Origin: Anderseniella sp963700735
Lineage (GTDB): Bacteria; Pseudomonadota; Alphaproteobacteria; Rhizobiales; Aestuariivirgaceae
Length of the DNA stretch: 64,000 bases
Direction: 5' to 3'
Assembly (NCBI GenBank): GCA_963700735.1
Contig: CAVOYR010000004.1
Coordinates: 186,001-250,000, forward strand
The notes beneath the pieces are model-generated. The model had not been told where the DNA came from. It saw only the letters and a program-made list of their open reading frames with translations, and ran no database searches. The translations under genes and the position numbers were made by a program. Positions 9,578 through 19,154 of this stretch are shown one piece after another. Within the stretch, counting starts at the first letter, position 1, and every line of letters starts with the position of its first letter.

Positions 9578-10447
9578 ATGACAAGCTGGTTTGCAGCGGC
9601 AAAGATCAATCTTGCCTTGCATGTGACGGGCCGCCGCGAGGATGGCTATCACCTGCTTGATTCAGCCGTCATGTTTGCCGCCGATGCCGGAGACAGGCTG
9701 CGCCTTGAACCGGCTGACCATACCAGCCTTGCCATCGAAGGCCCGTTTTCCGCAGGCCTGGAAACCGACCCCGGCAACCTTGTGCTGCGCGCCGTGCACG
9801 CCCTGCAGGCAGCGTTTCCGGATCAGGTGGGCAACTACAGCATTGTACTGGAAAAGAACCTGCCCGTGGCCTCCGGCATCGGTGGCGGCTCGGCAGATGC
9901 TGCGGCTGCACTGAATGCCGTCATCGCCGCCAGTGGCGCGCGCCCCACACCGCAGCAACTGGCCCGCATCGCGCTGTCGCTGGGGGCCGACGTGCCGGTG
10001 TGCATGGCGTCAACCGCCTGCCGCATGAGCGGTATCGGCGAAACCGTCGAGCCCTGGGCTGGCGCGCCGCGCATTCATGCGGTGCTGGTCAACCCCGGCG
10101 TGGCCGTATCCACGGCTGCCATCTTCAAGTCACTCGCGCTGGTGCCGGGCGAGGCTGCCGGTGACGGCATGGGGCAGATGCCGGGCGCAGGTGATCGGGA
10201 TGAATGCCTCGGCTGGCTGCAGCACTGCCGCAACGATCTCGAACCCCCGGCGCGCGCCCTGCAGCCCGTCATCGGCGAGGTGCTGAACGCCATTGCCGCC
10301 ACACCCGGTTGCCGGCTCGCCCGCATGAGCGGGTCCGGCGCCACGTGCTTCGGGCTCTATGAAACGGCAGATGGTGCCGCCGCCGCTGCGGAGGTCCTGC
10401 GCAATGCCCGGCCCGGCTGGTGGGTGGCCCCGACCCGGCTGGTTTAG
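9578..10447 (+). CDS. ispE: 4-diphosphocytidyl-2-C-methyl-D-erythritol kinase
   Basis: 289 aa GHMP kinase of the MEP isoprenoid pathway. It phosphorylates the 2-hydroxyl of CDP-methylerythritol with ATP in the cytosol. Visible are the substrate-site Lys in AAKINLALHVTGRREDGYH (Lys at about 9), the ATP-binding loop LPVASGIGGGSADAAAAL (95-112), ADVPVC with the catalytic Asp (about 138) and the C-terminal RMSGSGATCFGLYE. Length and start are normal for the family. It lies downstream of the TPR gene, and its product eventually feeds the polyprenyl synthase encoded at 13.6-14.6 kb. Confidence 0.96.
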   Translation: MTSWFAAAKINLALHVTGRREDGYHLLDSAVMFAADAGDRLRLEPADHTSLAIEGPFSAGLETDPGNLVLRAVHALQAAFPDQVGNYSIVLEKNLPVASGIGGGSADAAAALNAVIAASGARPTPQQLARIALSLGADVPVCMASTACRMSGIGETVEPWAGAPRIHAVLVNPGVAVSTAAIFKSLALVPGEAAGDGMGQMPGAGDRDECLGWLQHCRNDLEPPARALQPVIGEVLNAIAATPGCRLARMSGSGATCFGLYETADGAAAAAEVLRNARPGWWVAPTRLV

Positions 10448-10544
10448 GTATAGGGGGAACTGGGTAGAACGCCGCTCTTGCGGCAATTGCACTGGATTGG
10501 GGCAAATGCACACGCCGGATGATCTGAGCAGCCCTGCCACAGGG

Positions 10545-10594
10545 TTATTGAAATGCTGCTTCAATACTTGTTGAGGACTAGTATTCTTCAATAA
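10545..10594. promoter_or_regulatory. Nested inverted repeat upstream of the RTX gene
   Basis: A perfect 8-base outer arm TTATTGAA (10545-10552) / TTCAATAA (10587-10594) encloses a second perfect 6-base dyad AATACT (10563-10568) / AGTATT (10580-10585). It sits in the only AT-rich part of the 275-bp ispE-RTX spacer, about 130 bp before the RTX start. It could be an operator or an RNA hairpin. No regulator can be named. Confidence 0.45.
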
Positions 10595-10722
10595 CTTGCT
10601 AACCGCGCTTTTGGATAGGCTGCGACCATCGCTTCAACCTGCGGTATTATCTTCCCTGGACGAGATTGAGCTAGTTGGCCACCCGGGCCTTTGGCAGTTC
10701 GTCCTGCTCGGGAGAGAGACAG

Positions 10723-13552
10723 ATGGCAGACATAGTTGGCACGTCCGGTGACGACATTCTCGAAGGCACGAATGATGACGATGTGATCGTTGGCAGTGCC
10801 GGTGACGATGAACTATACGGCGGGGCTGGCAATGATGTTCTCGAGGGCGGAGAGGGCAACGACACCCTTTACGGTGGCGACGGCGACGACATCATTTACA
10901 CCAGCGCTGGTTACGATGCGGTATATGGCGGTGACGGCGATGACATAATTCACGCAATAGGGCATGGCACCTACTGGATCGATACTGGTAGCGGTAACAA
11001 TGAGATATTTACTGGTCCGAATAATTTTGGATTTATAAACTCGCAGAATGGAAATACTACAATATGGTATGGCGGTGGAGCTTTTCATTTTCTTGCATTC
11101 GGACAGATAAATACCCTTATTATATCGCAGAATTTTGATTCAAGTGCTTGGTCTGGAGGAGTGTTTGAGGGGTGGAACGGATATGATACAATAGATTTCA
11201 GAAATCTATCGGACACTGGAATTATTGCAGAATATTCTTCTAGTATAAAATTTTATTTATCAAATAAAAATAATTGGGGACCTATAAGTGCGACAGTAGA
11301 TAAAATTATTGTAACAAATCAAAGAGATTTATTTAATCTTATTGGATATTATGGAACAGAATATTTTGATTATGGGTTGGAGATAGAGGCCCTTGGCGGT
11401 GATGATGAAATTTATACCGGGTATAGCAATGACAAAATAGATGCTGGAGATGGCAACGACATCATCGACGGCGGTGAAGGAAATGACTGGCTGTACGGCG
11501 GCGATGGCGACGATACCCTGACAGGTGGACTTGGAGACGATCATATCGACGGCGGCGCGGGCGTGGATACCGTCGATTACAGCAGCGAACTGTTTGAATT
11601 CGTCAAGGGTCAGGGCCGGGTGACCATAACCGAGGGTGTGCGTGTCACGCTCAGTTCGTACGGCAACAATACCGGCCGTGCTGGAATCGACGATATCTTC
11701 AACGTCGAGAACGTCATTGGCAGTTTGTACGATGATGAGATCAGGGGCGATGCAGGAAGCAACGTCATCCATGGCCTTGCCGGTGATGACTGGATTGTCG
11801 GCAATGGCGGCAATGACAGTCTCTACGGCGGGGATGGCAACGACTCGTTGTTCGGGGCAAATGACAGCGACCTGCTTTCCGGCGGTGACGGCAATGACTT
11901 CCTGCGCGGACATGGCGGAAACGATACGCTGGACGGAGGCACCGGAGACGACGAGCTTGTCGGCGATGAGGGTGATGACATCCTGTCGGGTGGTGACGGA
12001 GACGACAGCCTTTTCGGCCGCGATGGCAACGACCAGCTGAGCGGCGGTGCGGGCGCAGATCTGCTTGTTGGTGGGGCTGGAAACAGCGTGATCGACGGCG
12101 GGGAAGGCGACGATGTCATGTTCATTGATATCGGGGACCATGTCGTTGATGGAGGTGCCGGTGCCGATTCGCTCAGCTTCCAGATTTATGTGGAACATCC
12201 ATCTGGCGGCTATACTACCATAGAAAACATGAAGCTTACCGAGGGCATTGTCATCGACCTGATGGTTGACGGTGTTCAGAACATCAATGATGCTGGAAGT
12301 TTAAGTGTTAGGAATATTGAATCAATCAATGCGACATGGTTTGATGACCGTCTGTATGGCACTGAGGGGAACAACTTTCTGACCGCCTACGGCGGAAATG
12401 ATGAGATTTATGGCCGGGGCGGCGACGATGTATTGAACGGTGGAGACGGTAACAACTATCTCGATGGTGGTAATGGCAACGATGTCCTGATGATTGGTAG
12501 ATGGGGTAATAATGTGATCGAAGGAGGCGCGGGTGTCGATACAGTCGATTACAGCCGTGCTGATACCTGGCCAGGCATGCGTCTTGATCTGAACCTTGGC
12601 GAGAATTACAGGTTTGACTTCAGGTATCGACATTATTTCCAGCATTGAGAATGTGATCGGCAGTATGAATAACGACCACATCACGGGTGATGCTGGCAGC
12701 AATGTTCTCACAAGTCTGCAGGGACAAGACTGGCTTTACGGCGGTGCTGGCGATGACACTCTTGATGGCGGGGCTGGCACTGACGCCCTGTTCGGCGAGG
12801 ACGGCAACGACGTCCTCTTCGGCGGCGACCAAGGTGACTCGCTGGACGGCGGCGCAGACAATGACGAATTGTACGGTGGCTCAGGCGTAGACTGGCTCTA
12901 CGGCGGTACAGGAAACGACCGGCTGGATGGCGGCGAACACGGCGATGCCCTGTTCGGTCAGGATGGTGACGACCAGTTGTTCGGCGGTAACGGCAATGAC
13001 TCGGTGGATGGCGGCACGGGCAACGACAGATTATTCGGAAACGCAGGAAACGATTGGCTGTTTGGCCAGGCCGGTGATGATGTCCTGTCTGGATCAATCG
13101 GCAGCGACGTGCTGTTTGGCGGTGACGGAGCCGATCATCTTGACGGCGGGGCCGACGGTGACTTGCTGGATAGTGGGGACGGCAATGACGTGCTCGATGG
13201 CGGCGGCGGTATAGACATCCTGTTCGGGGGCGCAGGCGCGGACGAGTTCCGGTTTTCGCGCATTGCAGATGGTGGTGACGTTGTCCGGGACTTCGTGTCC
13301 GGCGTGGACACGATAGCTATCTCCGCCGCTGACTTTGGGTTCGCCTACAGCGGTGCATTGCTGCAAACCAATTTCTCTGCCGGGGCAGGATTGCCGTCCA
13401 AACTGTGGGGAATTTTCGGGCCTCACCTCTATTTCGATACGGAAAATGGCGGGCTCTGGTTCGATGGCACCGGCGGCACCACGGAAGACATCGTTATCGT
13501 CGCGGGCTTCGAGACCGGCTTCGTGACCGCAGCAGACATCTGGCTGGTGTAG
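10723..13552 (+). CDS. Large RTX-type calcium-binding repeat protein, interrupted by a +1 frameshift near 12613
   Basis: ATG 10723 follows GGGAGAGAGA and starts MADIVGTSGDDILEG. The protein is mostly GGxGxDxLx nonapeptides (DDELYGGAGNDVLEGGEGN and similar), which form Ca2+-binding beta-rolls outside the cell after type I secretion. A divergent C-terminal segment (DEFRFSRIADGGDVVRDF, then an aromatic-rich tail) is typical of T1SS substrates. The first frame ends at 12648; dropping one T in the TTT run at 12613-12615 joins it to NYRLTSGIDIISSIENVIG, matching the earlier IDDIFNVENVIG unit. Bases about 10980-11450 are AT-rich and encode a non-repeat insert. No catalytic domain and no T1SS genes are seen. 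Confidence 0.85.
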
Positions 13553-13588
13553 GCTTGCGGCATTGACCGCTTGCCGGCGGGCCTCAGT

Positions 13589-14605
13589 TCAGTGCGCCCG
13601 CGCCACCGAAAAGCCGATCGCGTCGACCAGCGCGGCCTTGTAGTCGCTGTCGGGGAATATCTCCAGCGCATCTCGGGCAATCGCGCCATAGTGGCGGGCG
13701 CGCTCGATGGTGTCGTCGATGGCATGATGCTGGCTGATCAGCCGGATCGCGTGGTCCAGGTCGCCGTCGCGCTGGTCGCCAGCTTCCAGCACCCGCTTCC
13801 AGAACGTGCGCTGTTCCTCGTCGCCGCGCCGGTACGACAGCACCACGGGCAGGGTGATCTTGCCTTCGCGGAAATCATCGCCGACGCTCTTGCCCAGTTG
13901 TGCCTGCTTGCCGGAGTAATCCAGCGCATCGTCCACCAGCTGGAAGGCGATGCCGAGGTTGCGGCCGTATGATTCCAGCGCCTCGCGCTCGGCCTGGTTG
14001 CGGTTGGCCACGATGGCCCCGACCTCTGCCGCTGCCGAGAACAGCGCAGCCGTCTTGGCGTTGATCACCTTCAGGTAGGCGTCTTCGGTGGTCGATGTGT
14101 TGTGCGCGGCCGCAAGCTGCATTACTTCGCCCTCGGCGATGATGGCAGCTGCGTCCGACAGCACGCCCAGTGCCTCCAGCGAGCCGGTCGACACCATGAT
14201 GCGGAACGCCTGGCCCAGCAGGTAGTCGCCCACCAGCACGCTGGCCTGGTTGCCCCAGATCAGCCGCGCCGTGCGCCGGCCCCGGCGCAGGTCGCTTTCA
14301 TCCACCACGTCGTCGTGCAGCAGCGTGGCGGTGTGCATGAACTCGACAGCCGTGGCCAGGTCGACGTGATGGCTGCCCTTGTAACCACACATCCTTGCGG
14401 CCGCGATGGTCAGCATGGGCCGAAGCCGCTTGCCGCCGGAATCGATCAGGTGCTGCGCAAGCTGCGGGATCAGGTCAACATGCGAGTGCGCATGTTGCAT
14501 GATCTGGGCGTTCACCCGCTCCATGTCTGCGGCGACGAGCTTGAGAAGCGGAGACAGGCTTGCCTCTTTCGCTTCAGCCGCACTGAGGGGAACAACAACG
14601 CCCAC
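13589..14605 (-). CDS. ispB: Long-chain polyprenyl (octa-/decaprenyl) diphosphate synthase
   Basis: 338 aa trans-prenyltransferase. It elongates FPP/GPP with IPP to make the ubiquinone side chain in the cytosol. The first Asp-rich motif LLHDDVVDESDLRRG lies around 95-110 and the second, LVDDALDYSGK, around 235. GGKRLRP (about 58-64) is the usual IPP-binding region. The chain length made (C40 or C50) cannot be read from sequence alone; alphaproteobacteria mostly make Q10. It is convergent with the RTX gene and divergent from the DUF2007 gene. Confidence 0.93.
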   Translation of the reverse strand: MGVVVPLSAAEAKEASLSPLLKLVAADMERVNAQIMQHAHSHVDLIPQLAQHLIDSGGKRLRPMLTIAAARMCGYKGSHHVDLATAVEFMHTATLLHDDVVDESDLRRGRRTARLIWGNQASVLVGDYLLGQAFRIMVSTGSLEALGVLSDAAAIIAEGEVMQLAAAHNTSTTEDAYLKVINAKTAALFSAAAEVGAIVANRNQAEREALESYGRNLGIAFQLVDDALDYSGKQAQLGKSVGDDFREGKITLPVVLSYRRGDEEQRTFWKRVLEAGDQRDGDLDHAIRLISQHHAIDDTIERARHYGAIARDALEIFPDSDYKAALVDAIGFSVARAH

Positions 14606-14756
14606 GAATACACTCCGCCGCCAGAAATTTCATCAGGTTGCAACAATACCATTCTCGCGCCCCGCGACAAGCGCCCTATGGCCGCAGATCACTGGCCATC
14701 CTATGGTGTGTGGGTAACCCGTCCCGGAGTTTGTCCATTGTGCAGAATTGCCGTTG

Positions 14757-14984
14757 ATGCGTGAACTTGTTCGCTCGAATGACCTGGTATTGGTGTCATA
14801 CATTGTTGACCTGCTTCAGCAAGAAGGCTTGGCAGCGGTCGTTTTCGATGTTCACATGAGCATCCTGGAAGGCTCGGTCGGCGTGTTGCCCCGCCGTGTC
14901 ATGGTCGCCGGTGACGACGAGCCTCGCGCCCGCCGCCTGGTGGCCGAGGCCGGTTTGCGTGACCACCTGAGCAAGCCGGAGTGA
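14757..14984 (+). CDS. DUF2007 domain small protein
   Basis: 75 aa from ATG 14757 (a TTG three codons upstream is an alternative). MRELVRSNDLVLVSYIVDLLQQEG and the later PRRVMVAGDDEPRARRLV fit the DUF2007 fold, a small ferredoxin-like domain sometimes annotated as a putative signal-transducing protein. Its place next to a polyprenyl synthase and a tRNA-methyltransferase-like gene is one I recall from Rhizobiales. The molecular function is unknown. Confidence 0.8.
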   Translation: MRELVRSNDLVLVSYIVDLLQQEGLAAVVFDVHMSILEGSVGVLPRRVMVAGDDEPRARRLVAEAGLRDHLSKPE

Positions 14985-15027
14985 CTGTTGGCGCCTGGCC
15001 TGGGGCCTGTGGACTGTGGAGACTGCA

Positions 15028-15834
15028 ATGCCGGACGAGTTCACCTTCGAGCTGGATGGGCACGAGCCAAGCGGCAAGGGCGGCTTGTCCGACGATGCAT
15101 TTCTTGGCGGCAAGCTGCAGATGCTGCAACCCGAAAAGGGCTATCGCGCCGGCATTGATGCCGTGCTGCTGGCCGCCTCCGTGCCCGCCGAGGCCGGCGA
15201 GAAAGTGTTCGAGGCCGGCATTGGCACCGGTATCGCGGCGGCCTGCCTTGCCCGGCGCGTCAGCGGGGTGAAGATCACTGGCGTGGAAATCGCCGCCCGC
15301 TATGCCATGATCGCCGAGGAAAATGCCGCCCGCAACGGCCTGGGCGACGCCATCCGGGTGCTCAAGGGCGACCTGACCGCCAGCCTGCGCCACGATGATT
15401 CCGACTGGCCGTCGCCTGCCAGCTTCGACCATGCCTACGCCAACCCGCCGTTCTTCGAGGAAAACGCGGTGCAGGCCCCCGCCGACCAGCTGCGCGCCCA
15501 GGCCCACCTGCTGAAGCCCGGTGCGCTTGATGTGTGGGTCAAGGTCATGGCCGGCCTGGTGCGCCCGCGCGGCACCGTGTCCATCATCCACCCCGCAAGC
15601 TCGCTGCCACGGCTTTTGTCCGCCATGGAGCTGAAGCTCGGCAACCTTACCGTCATGCCCATGCGCGCGCGCCGGGGCGAGCCTGCCTCGCGCGTCATCG
15701 TGCGCGGCACCCGTGGCTCGAAGGCACCGCTGCGGCTGCTGCCGGGGCTGGTGCTGCACGGTGGCGAGGGCGGTGGCTTCCTGCCCGAGATCGATGCGGT
15801 GTTGCGCACCGGCGCGGCGCTTACCTTTGAGTAA
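15028..15834 (+). CDS. SAM-dependent methyltransferase, TrmN6/YfiC-like (tRNA adenine-N6)
   Basis: 268 aa from ATG 15028; a GTG at 15016 is the alternative start. It has a Rossmann SAM site (VFEAGIGTGIAAACLARR, about 63-80), an acidic VEIAARYAM strand end, and the N6-methyltransferase catalytic motif NPPFF (about 137-141, YANPPFFEEN), characteristic of TrmN6/HemK-like enzymes acting on an exocyclic amine. The usual substrate of this group is A37 of tRNA1(Val). It lies 43 bp after the DUF2007 gene and is likely co-transcribed with it. Confidence 0.87.
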   Translation: MPDEFTFELDGHEPSGKGGLSDDAFLGGKLQMLQPEKGYRAGIDAVLLAASVPAEAGEKVFEAGIGTGIAAACLARRVSGVKITGVEIAARYAMIAEENAARNGLGDAIRVLKGDLTASLRHDDSDWPSPASFDHAYANPPFFEENAVQAPADQLRAQAHLLKPGALDVWVKVMAGLVRPRGTVSIIHPASSLPRLLSAMELKLGNLTVMPMRARRGEPASRVIVRGTRGSKAPLRLLPGLVLHGGEGGGFLPEIDAVLRTGAALTFE

Positions 15835-15922
15835 GGCTGGCGCGTAAGGCTTGCGCATCTGCGGTTCCGCTCCCATGTTCGCTGCCTGAATTCAATTGCC
15901 GCAGCAGTCCCAGGAGCACCCC

Positions 15923-16840
15923 ATGCTGAAACGCAAGGCCCGCAAGAAGAAGGGCAAGAACCCCGAACCCGGCTGGTTCGCCCGGCTGGTGCGCGGCAAG
16001 CGCAAGATGGTCAGCCACATCCGGCTGAAGGGGGCCATCGGCATGAACAGCCCGTTTGCCCCGGTACTGTCACTCGAAGCGGTGCAGGACGCGTTTGAGA
16101 CCGCCTTCGCCGTACCGGGCCTGTCGGCGGTGGCGATCTCCGTCAACTCGCCCGGCGGCTCACCCGTCCAGTCGACGCTGATGTTCAACCGCATCCGCCA
16201 GTTGTCCGACGAAACCGGCGTCCGGGTGATCGTGTTCTGCGAGGACGTGGCGGCCTCCGGCGGTTACCTGCTGGCCGTTGCGGGCGACGAGATCTTTGCT
16301 GACCGCAGCTCCATCGTCGGCTCCATCGGTGTCATATCGGCGGGCTTCGGCTTCTCCGAGGCCATTGCCAGGATCGGCGTTGAACGCCGCGTCTACACCG
16401 CCGGGTCCAACAAGTCGGTGCTCGACCCGTTCCTGCCGGCGAAGAAGCAGGACATCGACCACCTCAAGTCACTGCAGCTGGATGTGCACGAGGCATTCAA
16501 GGACATCGTGCGCTCACGCCGCGCCGGCAAGCTGAAGGGCGAGGAGGACAAGCTGTTCTCAGGCCTGTTCTGGGCCGGAGACAAGGCGCTCGAGCTCGGC
16601 CTGATCGACGGCATCGGCAGCGTCAACTCGACCCTGCGGGAACGGTTCGGCGATGACGTCATTATCAATGACATAGACATCCGCAAGGGCTTCTCGCTGA
16701 AGAAGCTGCTGATGCCGGGCGGTGGAGCGCAGGTGCAACACTCGCTTGACCACGCTGCGGGATATGCCGCCACCAGCGCCATGGACCACGCAGTAACACT
16801 TGCAGAACAGCGGGCTTTATGGTCTCGTTACGGTTTGTGA
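15923..16840 (+). CDS. S49 family serine peptidase (SppA/SohB-like)
   Basis: 305 aa from ATG 15923, preceded by CAGGAGCA. The N-terminus is strongly basic (KRKARKKKGKN) without a clear transmembrane segment. The Clp/crotonase-like core shows NSPGGSPVQS (75-84) and the nucleophile Ser in EDVAASGGYLLAVA (Ser about 112). The likely general-base Lys is in the SNKSVLDPF stretch about 50 residues on. Family members degrade signal peptides or membrane fragments. It follows the methyltransferase gene on the same strand. Confidence 0.9.
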   Translation: MLKRKARKKKGKNPEPGWFARLVRGKRKMVSHIRLKGAIGMNSPFAPVLSLEAVQDAFETAFAVPGLSAVAISVNSPGGSPVQSTLMFNRIRQLSDETGVRVIVFCEDVAASGGYLLAVAGDEIFADRSSIVGSIGVISAGFGFSEAIARIGVERRVYTAGSNKSVLDPFLPAKKQDIDHLKSLQLDVHEAFKDIVRSRRAGKLKGEEDKLFSGLFWAGDKALELGLIDGIGSVNSTLRERFGDDVIINDIDIRKGFSLKKLLMPGGGAQVQHSLDHAAGYAATSAMDHAVTLAEQRALWSRYGL

Positions 16841-16890
16841 TGTCATGTTTCGGGGTTGATCGATAACCCGTCTGAAGGATCAAGGGTCTC

Positions 16891-17067
16891 ATGATTTACA
16901 AGTTGCTCATTACAGGCATCGGTCTGGCCGTTACCTATCTGATCGCCAAAAAGATGGCTGAAAACAACGACAAGGCCCGCGTCAAGGTACGCAAGGACGA
17001 TCCGGAACTGACCGGCCGCCGCCTTCGCCAGGACCCGGTCTCCGGCGTCTACTATCCCGAAGACTGA
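16891..17067 (+). CDS. Small single-pass membrane protein, unrecognised
   Basis: 58 aa (ATG 16891 to TGA 17065-17067). MIYKLLITGIGLAVTYLIAK is a membrane-spanning N-terminus; the rest is charged (KARVKVRKDDPELTGRRLR) and ends QDPVSGVYYPED. The final DPVxGxYxP resembles the DPVCGxxVP tail of small PP0621-like and heavy-metal-type conserved proteins, but without the Cys. It lies about 50 bp after the S49 peptidase gene. I infer that it is real from its clean start, membrane segment and codon usage. Confidence 0.6.
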   Translation: MIYKLLITGIGLAVTYLIAKKMAENNDKARVKVRKDDPELTGRRLRQDPVSGVYYPED

Positions 17068-17154
17068 GCGCTCCGTCGCTGCCTCAAGGCACGGCTGACC
17101 GCAAACACATGAACGTGTCTGGCTCGTGACGGCACCATCTGCTGTCATGCTGCC

Positions 17155-18090
17155 ATGGACAGGCGCAGTTTCATGGCTTCAGGTGGGTGTGCAGGCATGG
17201 TTGCCGCACTCGCCTCGTCTGTCCCTTCCTCTACCCCGCTCGCCCAGTCACCGGCACTCGACCTGCAAATCGAGGGCGCCCGCGCGCTGATCTCGGTCAG
17301 TGGTGCAGGCAGCCAGACCGTCATGGACCTGACCCGCCGCTGGATCGAGCAATCGGCCCGGGCGGTTGCCACCTACTACGGCAGGTTTCCCGTGCCTGTC
17401 GTTCGCATCGAGATCACCCATGGCGTGCGCGGCTCGCGTGCCGGGGGCAAGGCCATGCCCTACGATCCGCCGCTGCTGCAACTTGAGGTGCCGCCCGACG
17501 CAACAGGCAAGTCGCTGCTGGTGGACGACTGGGTGCTGGTGCACGAGATGGTGCACCTCGCGTTTCCCTACATGCCGGGCTTGCGCCACAACTGGATGGT
17601 GGAAGGCCTCGCCGTCTACGTCGAGCCGGTCGCCCGCATCATGGCCGGCCACATGAGCGAGCAGCAGATGTGGGGCGACTTCGTGCGCATGATGCCGCGC
17701 GGCCTGCCTGCCGCTGGCGATGGCGGCTATGACGTCACCATCAACTGGGCGCGCACCTACTGGGGTGGCGCCATGTTCTGCCTGCTGTGCGACGTGCGCA
17801 TCCGCCAGCAGACTGCAAACGCAAGATCCCTGCGTGACAGCCTGCGGGCCATCAACGCCCGGCTTGATTTCAGCCAGACATCCGACCTCGCCACTGTCCT
17901 CGGCATCGGCGATGCTGCCACCGGCACCACGGTGCTGATTGACGCCTGGAAGGAAATGCGCATCGAAGCGGTGTCGCCAGACCTTGCCGCCCTGTGGCGT
18001 GAACTGGGCGTCGTGCACGAAGCCGGCATCACCACCTTCGATGACGCGGCCCCGCTGGCGTCCATCCGCCAGGCCATTACCGCGGCCTGA
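17155..18090 (+). CDS. Exported gluzincin-type metallopeptidase-like protein
   Basis: 311 aa. The N-terminus MDRRSFMASGGCAGMVAALASS looks like a twin-arginine signal. HEMVH at 130-134 followed by WMVEGLAVYVEP (Glu about 150) is the HExxH...E zinc-peptidase layout of M1/M61-like gluzincins. The rest (NWARTYWGGAMFCLLCDV) resembles the C-terminal half of such catalytic domains. Substrate unknown. It lies between the small membrane protein and glyQ. Confidence 0.8.
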   Translation: MDRRSFMASGGCAGMVAALASSVPSSTPLAQSPALDLQIEGARALISVSGAGSQTVMDLTRRWIEQSARAVATYYGRFPVPVVRIEITHGVRGSRAGGKAMPYDPPLLQLEVPPDATGKSLLVDDWVLVHEMVHLAFPYMPGLRHNWMVEGLAVYVEPVARIMAGHMSEQQMWGDFVRMMPRGLPAAGDGGYDVTINWARTYWGGAMFCLLCDVRIRQQTANARSLRDSLRAINARLDFSQTSDLATVLGIGDAATGTTVLIDAWKEMRIEAVSPDLAALWRELGVVHEAGITTFDDAAPLASIRQAITAA

Positions 18091-18204
18091 CCTTGCCGAT
18101 GCCGTCTTTGGCCGGTACCACTGATTCCTTGACCCCTGTGTGCACCCGCAATAGGTTCGCCCCCGCGATTCCCGCCAAACCCATATGTAAAGTGTGCCAA
18201 GCCG

Positions 18205-19128
18205 ATGACTGCCGCATCCGGCCTCAATCCGAAGGCGTCGTTCCAGGACCTGATCCTCACCCTTCACCAGTATTGGGCGCAGCGCGGCTGCGTCATCCTG
18301 CAACCGTATGACATGGAAGTTGGCGCAGGCACCTTTCACCCCGCCACCACCTTGCGCTCGGTCGGCCCGAACCCTTGGAAGGCCGCCTATGTGCAGCCCT
18401 CGCGCCGCCCCAAGGATGGCCGCTATGGCGAAAACCCCAACCGGTTGCAGCACTACTACCAGTACCAGGTGATCCTCAAACCCTCGCCCAGCGACCTGCA
18501 GGACCTTTACCTCGGCTCGCTCTATGCCATCGGCATTGATCGCGACAACCACGACATCCGCTTCGTCGAGGACGACTGGGAAAGCCCGACGCTGGGCGCC
18601 TGGGGCCTTGGCTGGGAAGTCTGGTGCGACGGCATGGAAGTGTCGCAGTTCACCTACTTCCAGCAGGTCGGCGGCATCGACTGCCACCCGGTGTCGGGCG
18701 AACTGACCTACGGGCTTGAGCGCCTCGCCATGTACGTGCAGGGCGTCGACAATGTCTACGACCTCAACTTCAACGGCCGCACCGGCGCTGAGCGCATTTC
18801 CTATGGCGACGTGTTCCTGCAGGCCGAACAGGAATACTCCCGCCACAACTTCGAGCATGCCAACACTGAAAAGCTGTTGCGCCACTTCGAGGATGCCGAA
18901 GCCGAATGCAAGGCGTTGCTGGCGGCAGGCGACAAGGGCGACAGGCACCTGATGGCGCTGCCAGCCTATGACCAGTGCATCAAGGCATCCCACGTGTTCA
19001 ACCTGCTTGATGCGCGCGGGGTGATTTCCGTTACCGAGCGCCAGGCCTACATCCTGCGCGTGCGTGACCTCGCCAAGGGTTGCTGCGAGGCGTGGTCAAA
19101 AACTGTTGGCGGCAGCGCGGCTGCCTGA
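18205..19128 (+). CDS. glyQ: Glycyl-tRNA synthetase alpha subunit
   Basis: 307 aa, normal length. This class II synthetase subunit carries the glycyl-adenylate site. The N-terminus SFQDLILTLHQYWAQRGCVILQPYDMEVGAGTFHP-type sequence and FTYFQQVGGIDC are highly conserved GlyQ signatures. It acts as an alpha2beta2 enzyme with GlyS, encoded 386 bp downstream after an intervening CDGSH gene. Start ATG 18205. Confidence 0.97.
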   Translation: MTAASGLNPKASFQDLILTLHQYWAQRGCVILQPYDMEVGAGTFHPATTLRSVGPNPWKAAYVQPSRRPKDGRYGENPNRLQHYYQYQVILKPSPSDLQDLYLGSLYAIGIDRDNHDIRFVEDDWESPTLGAWGLGWEVWCDGMEVSQFTYFQQVGGIDCHPVSGELTYGLERLAMYVQGVDNVYDLNFNGRTGAERISYGDVFLQAEQEYSRHNFEHANTEKLLRHFEDAEAECKALLAAGDKGDRHLMALPAYDQCIKASHVFNLLDARGVISVTERQAYILRVRDLAKGCCEAWSKTVGGSAAA

Positions 19129-19154
19129 CCCATTGCATACAGAGGGAATTCATC

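Noticed and set aside
7688..9652. Antisense ORF opposite the TPR gene
   Set aside because: Shadow; TPR signatures and signal peptide are on the plus strand.
10780..13230. Tandem GGNGND-type DNA repeats considered as CRISPR or satellite
   Set aside because: Repeats are 27-bp coding units of an RTX beta-roll, in frame and degenerate; no spacers or cas genes.
12596..13552. Second, separate RTX gene starting with TTG
   Set aside because: Starts in mid-repeat without signal or RBS and continues the upstream protein after a one-base shift.
17248..18993. Long antisense ORF across the metallopeptidase and glyQ
   Set aside because: Spans two clear genes on the other strand and has no motifs.
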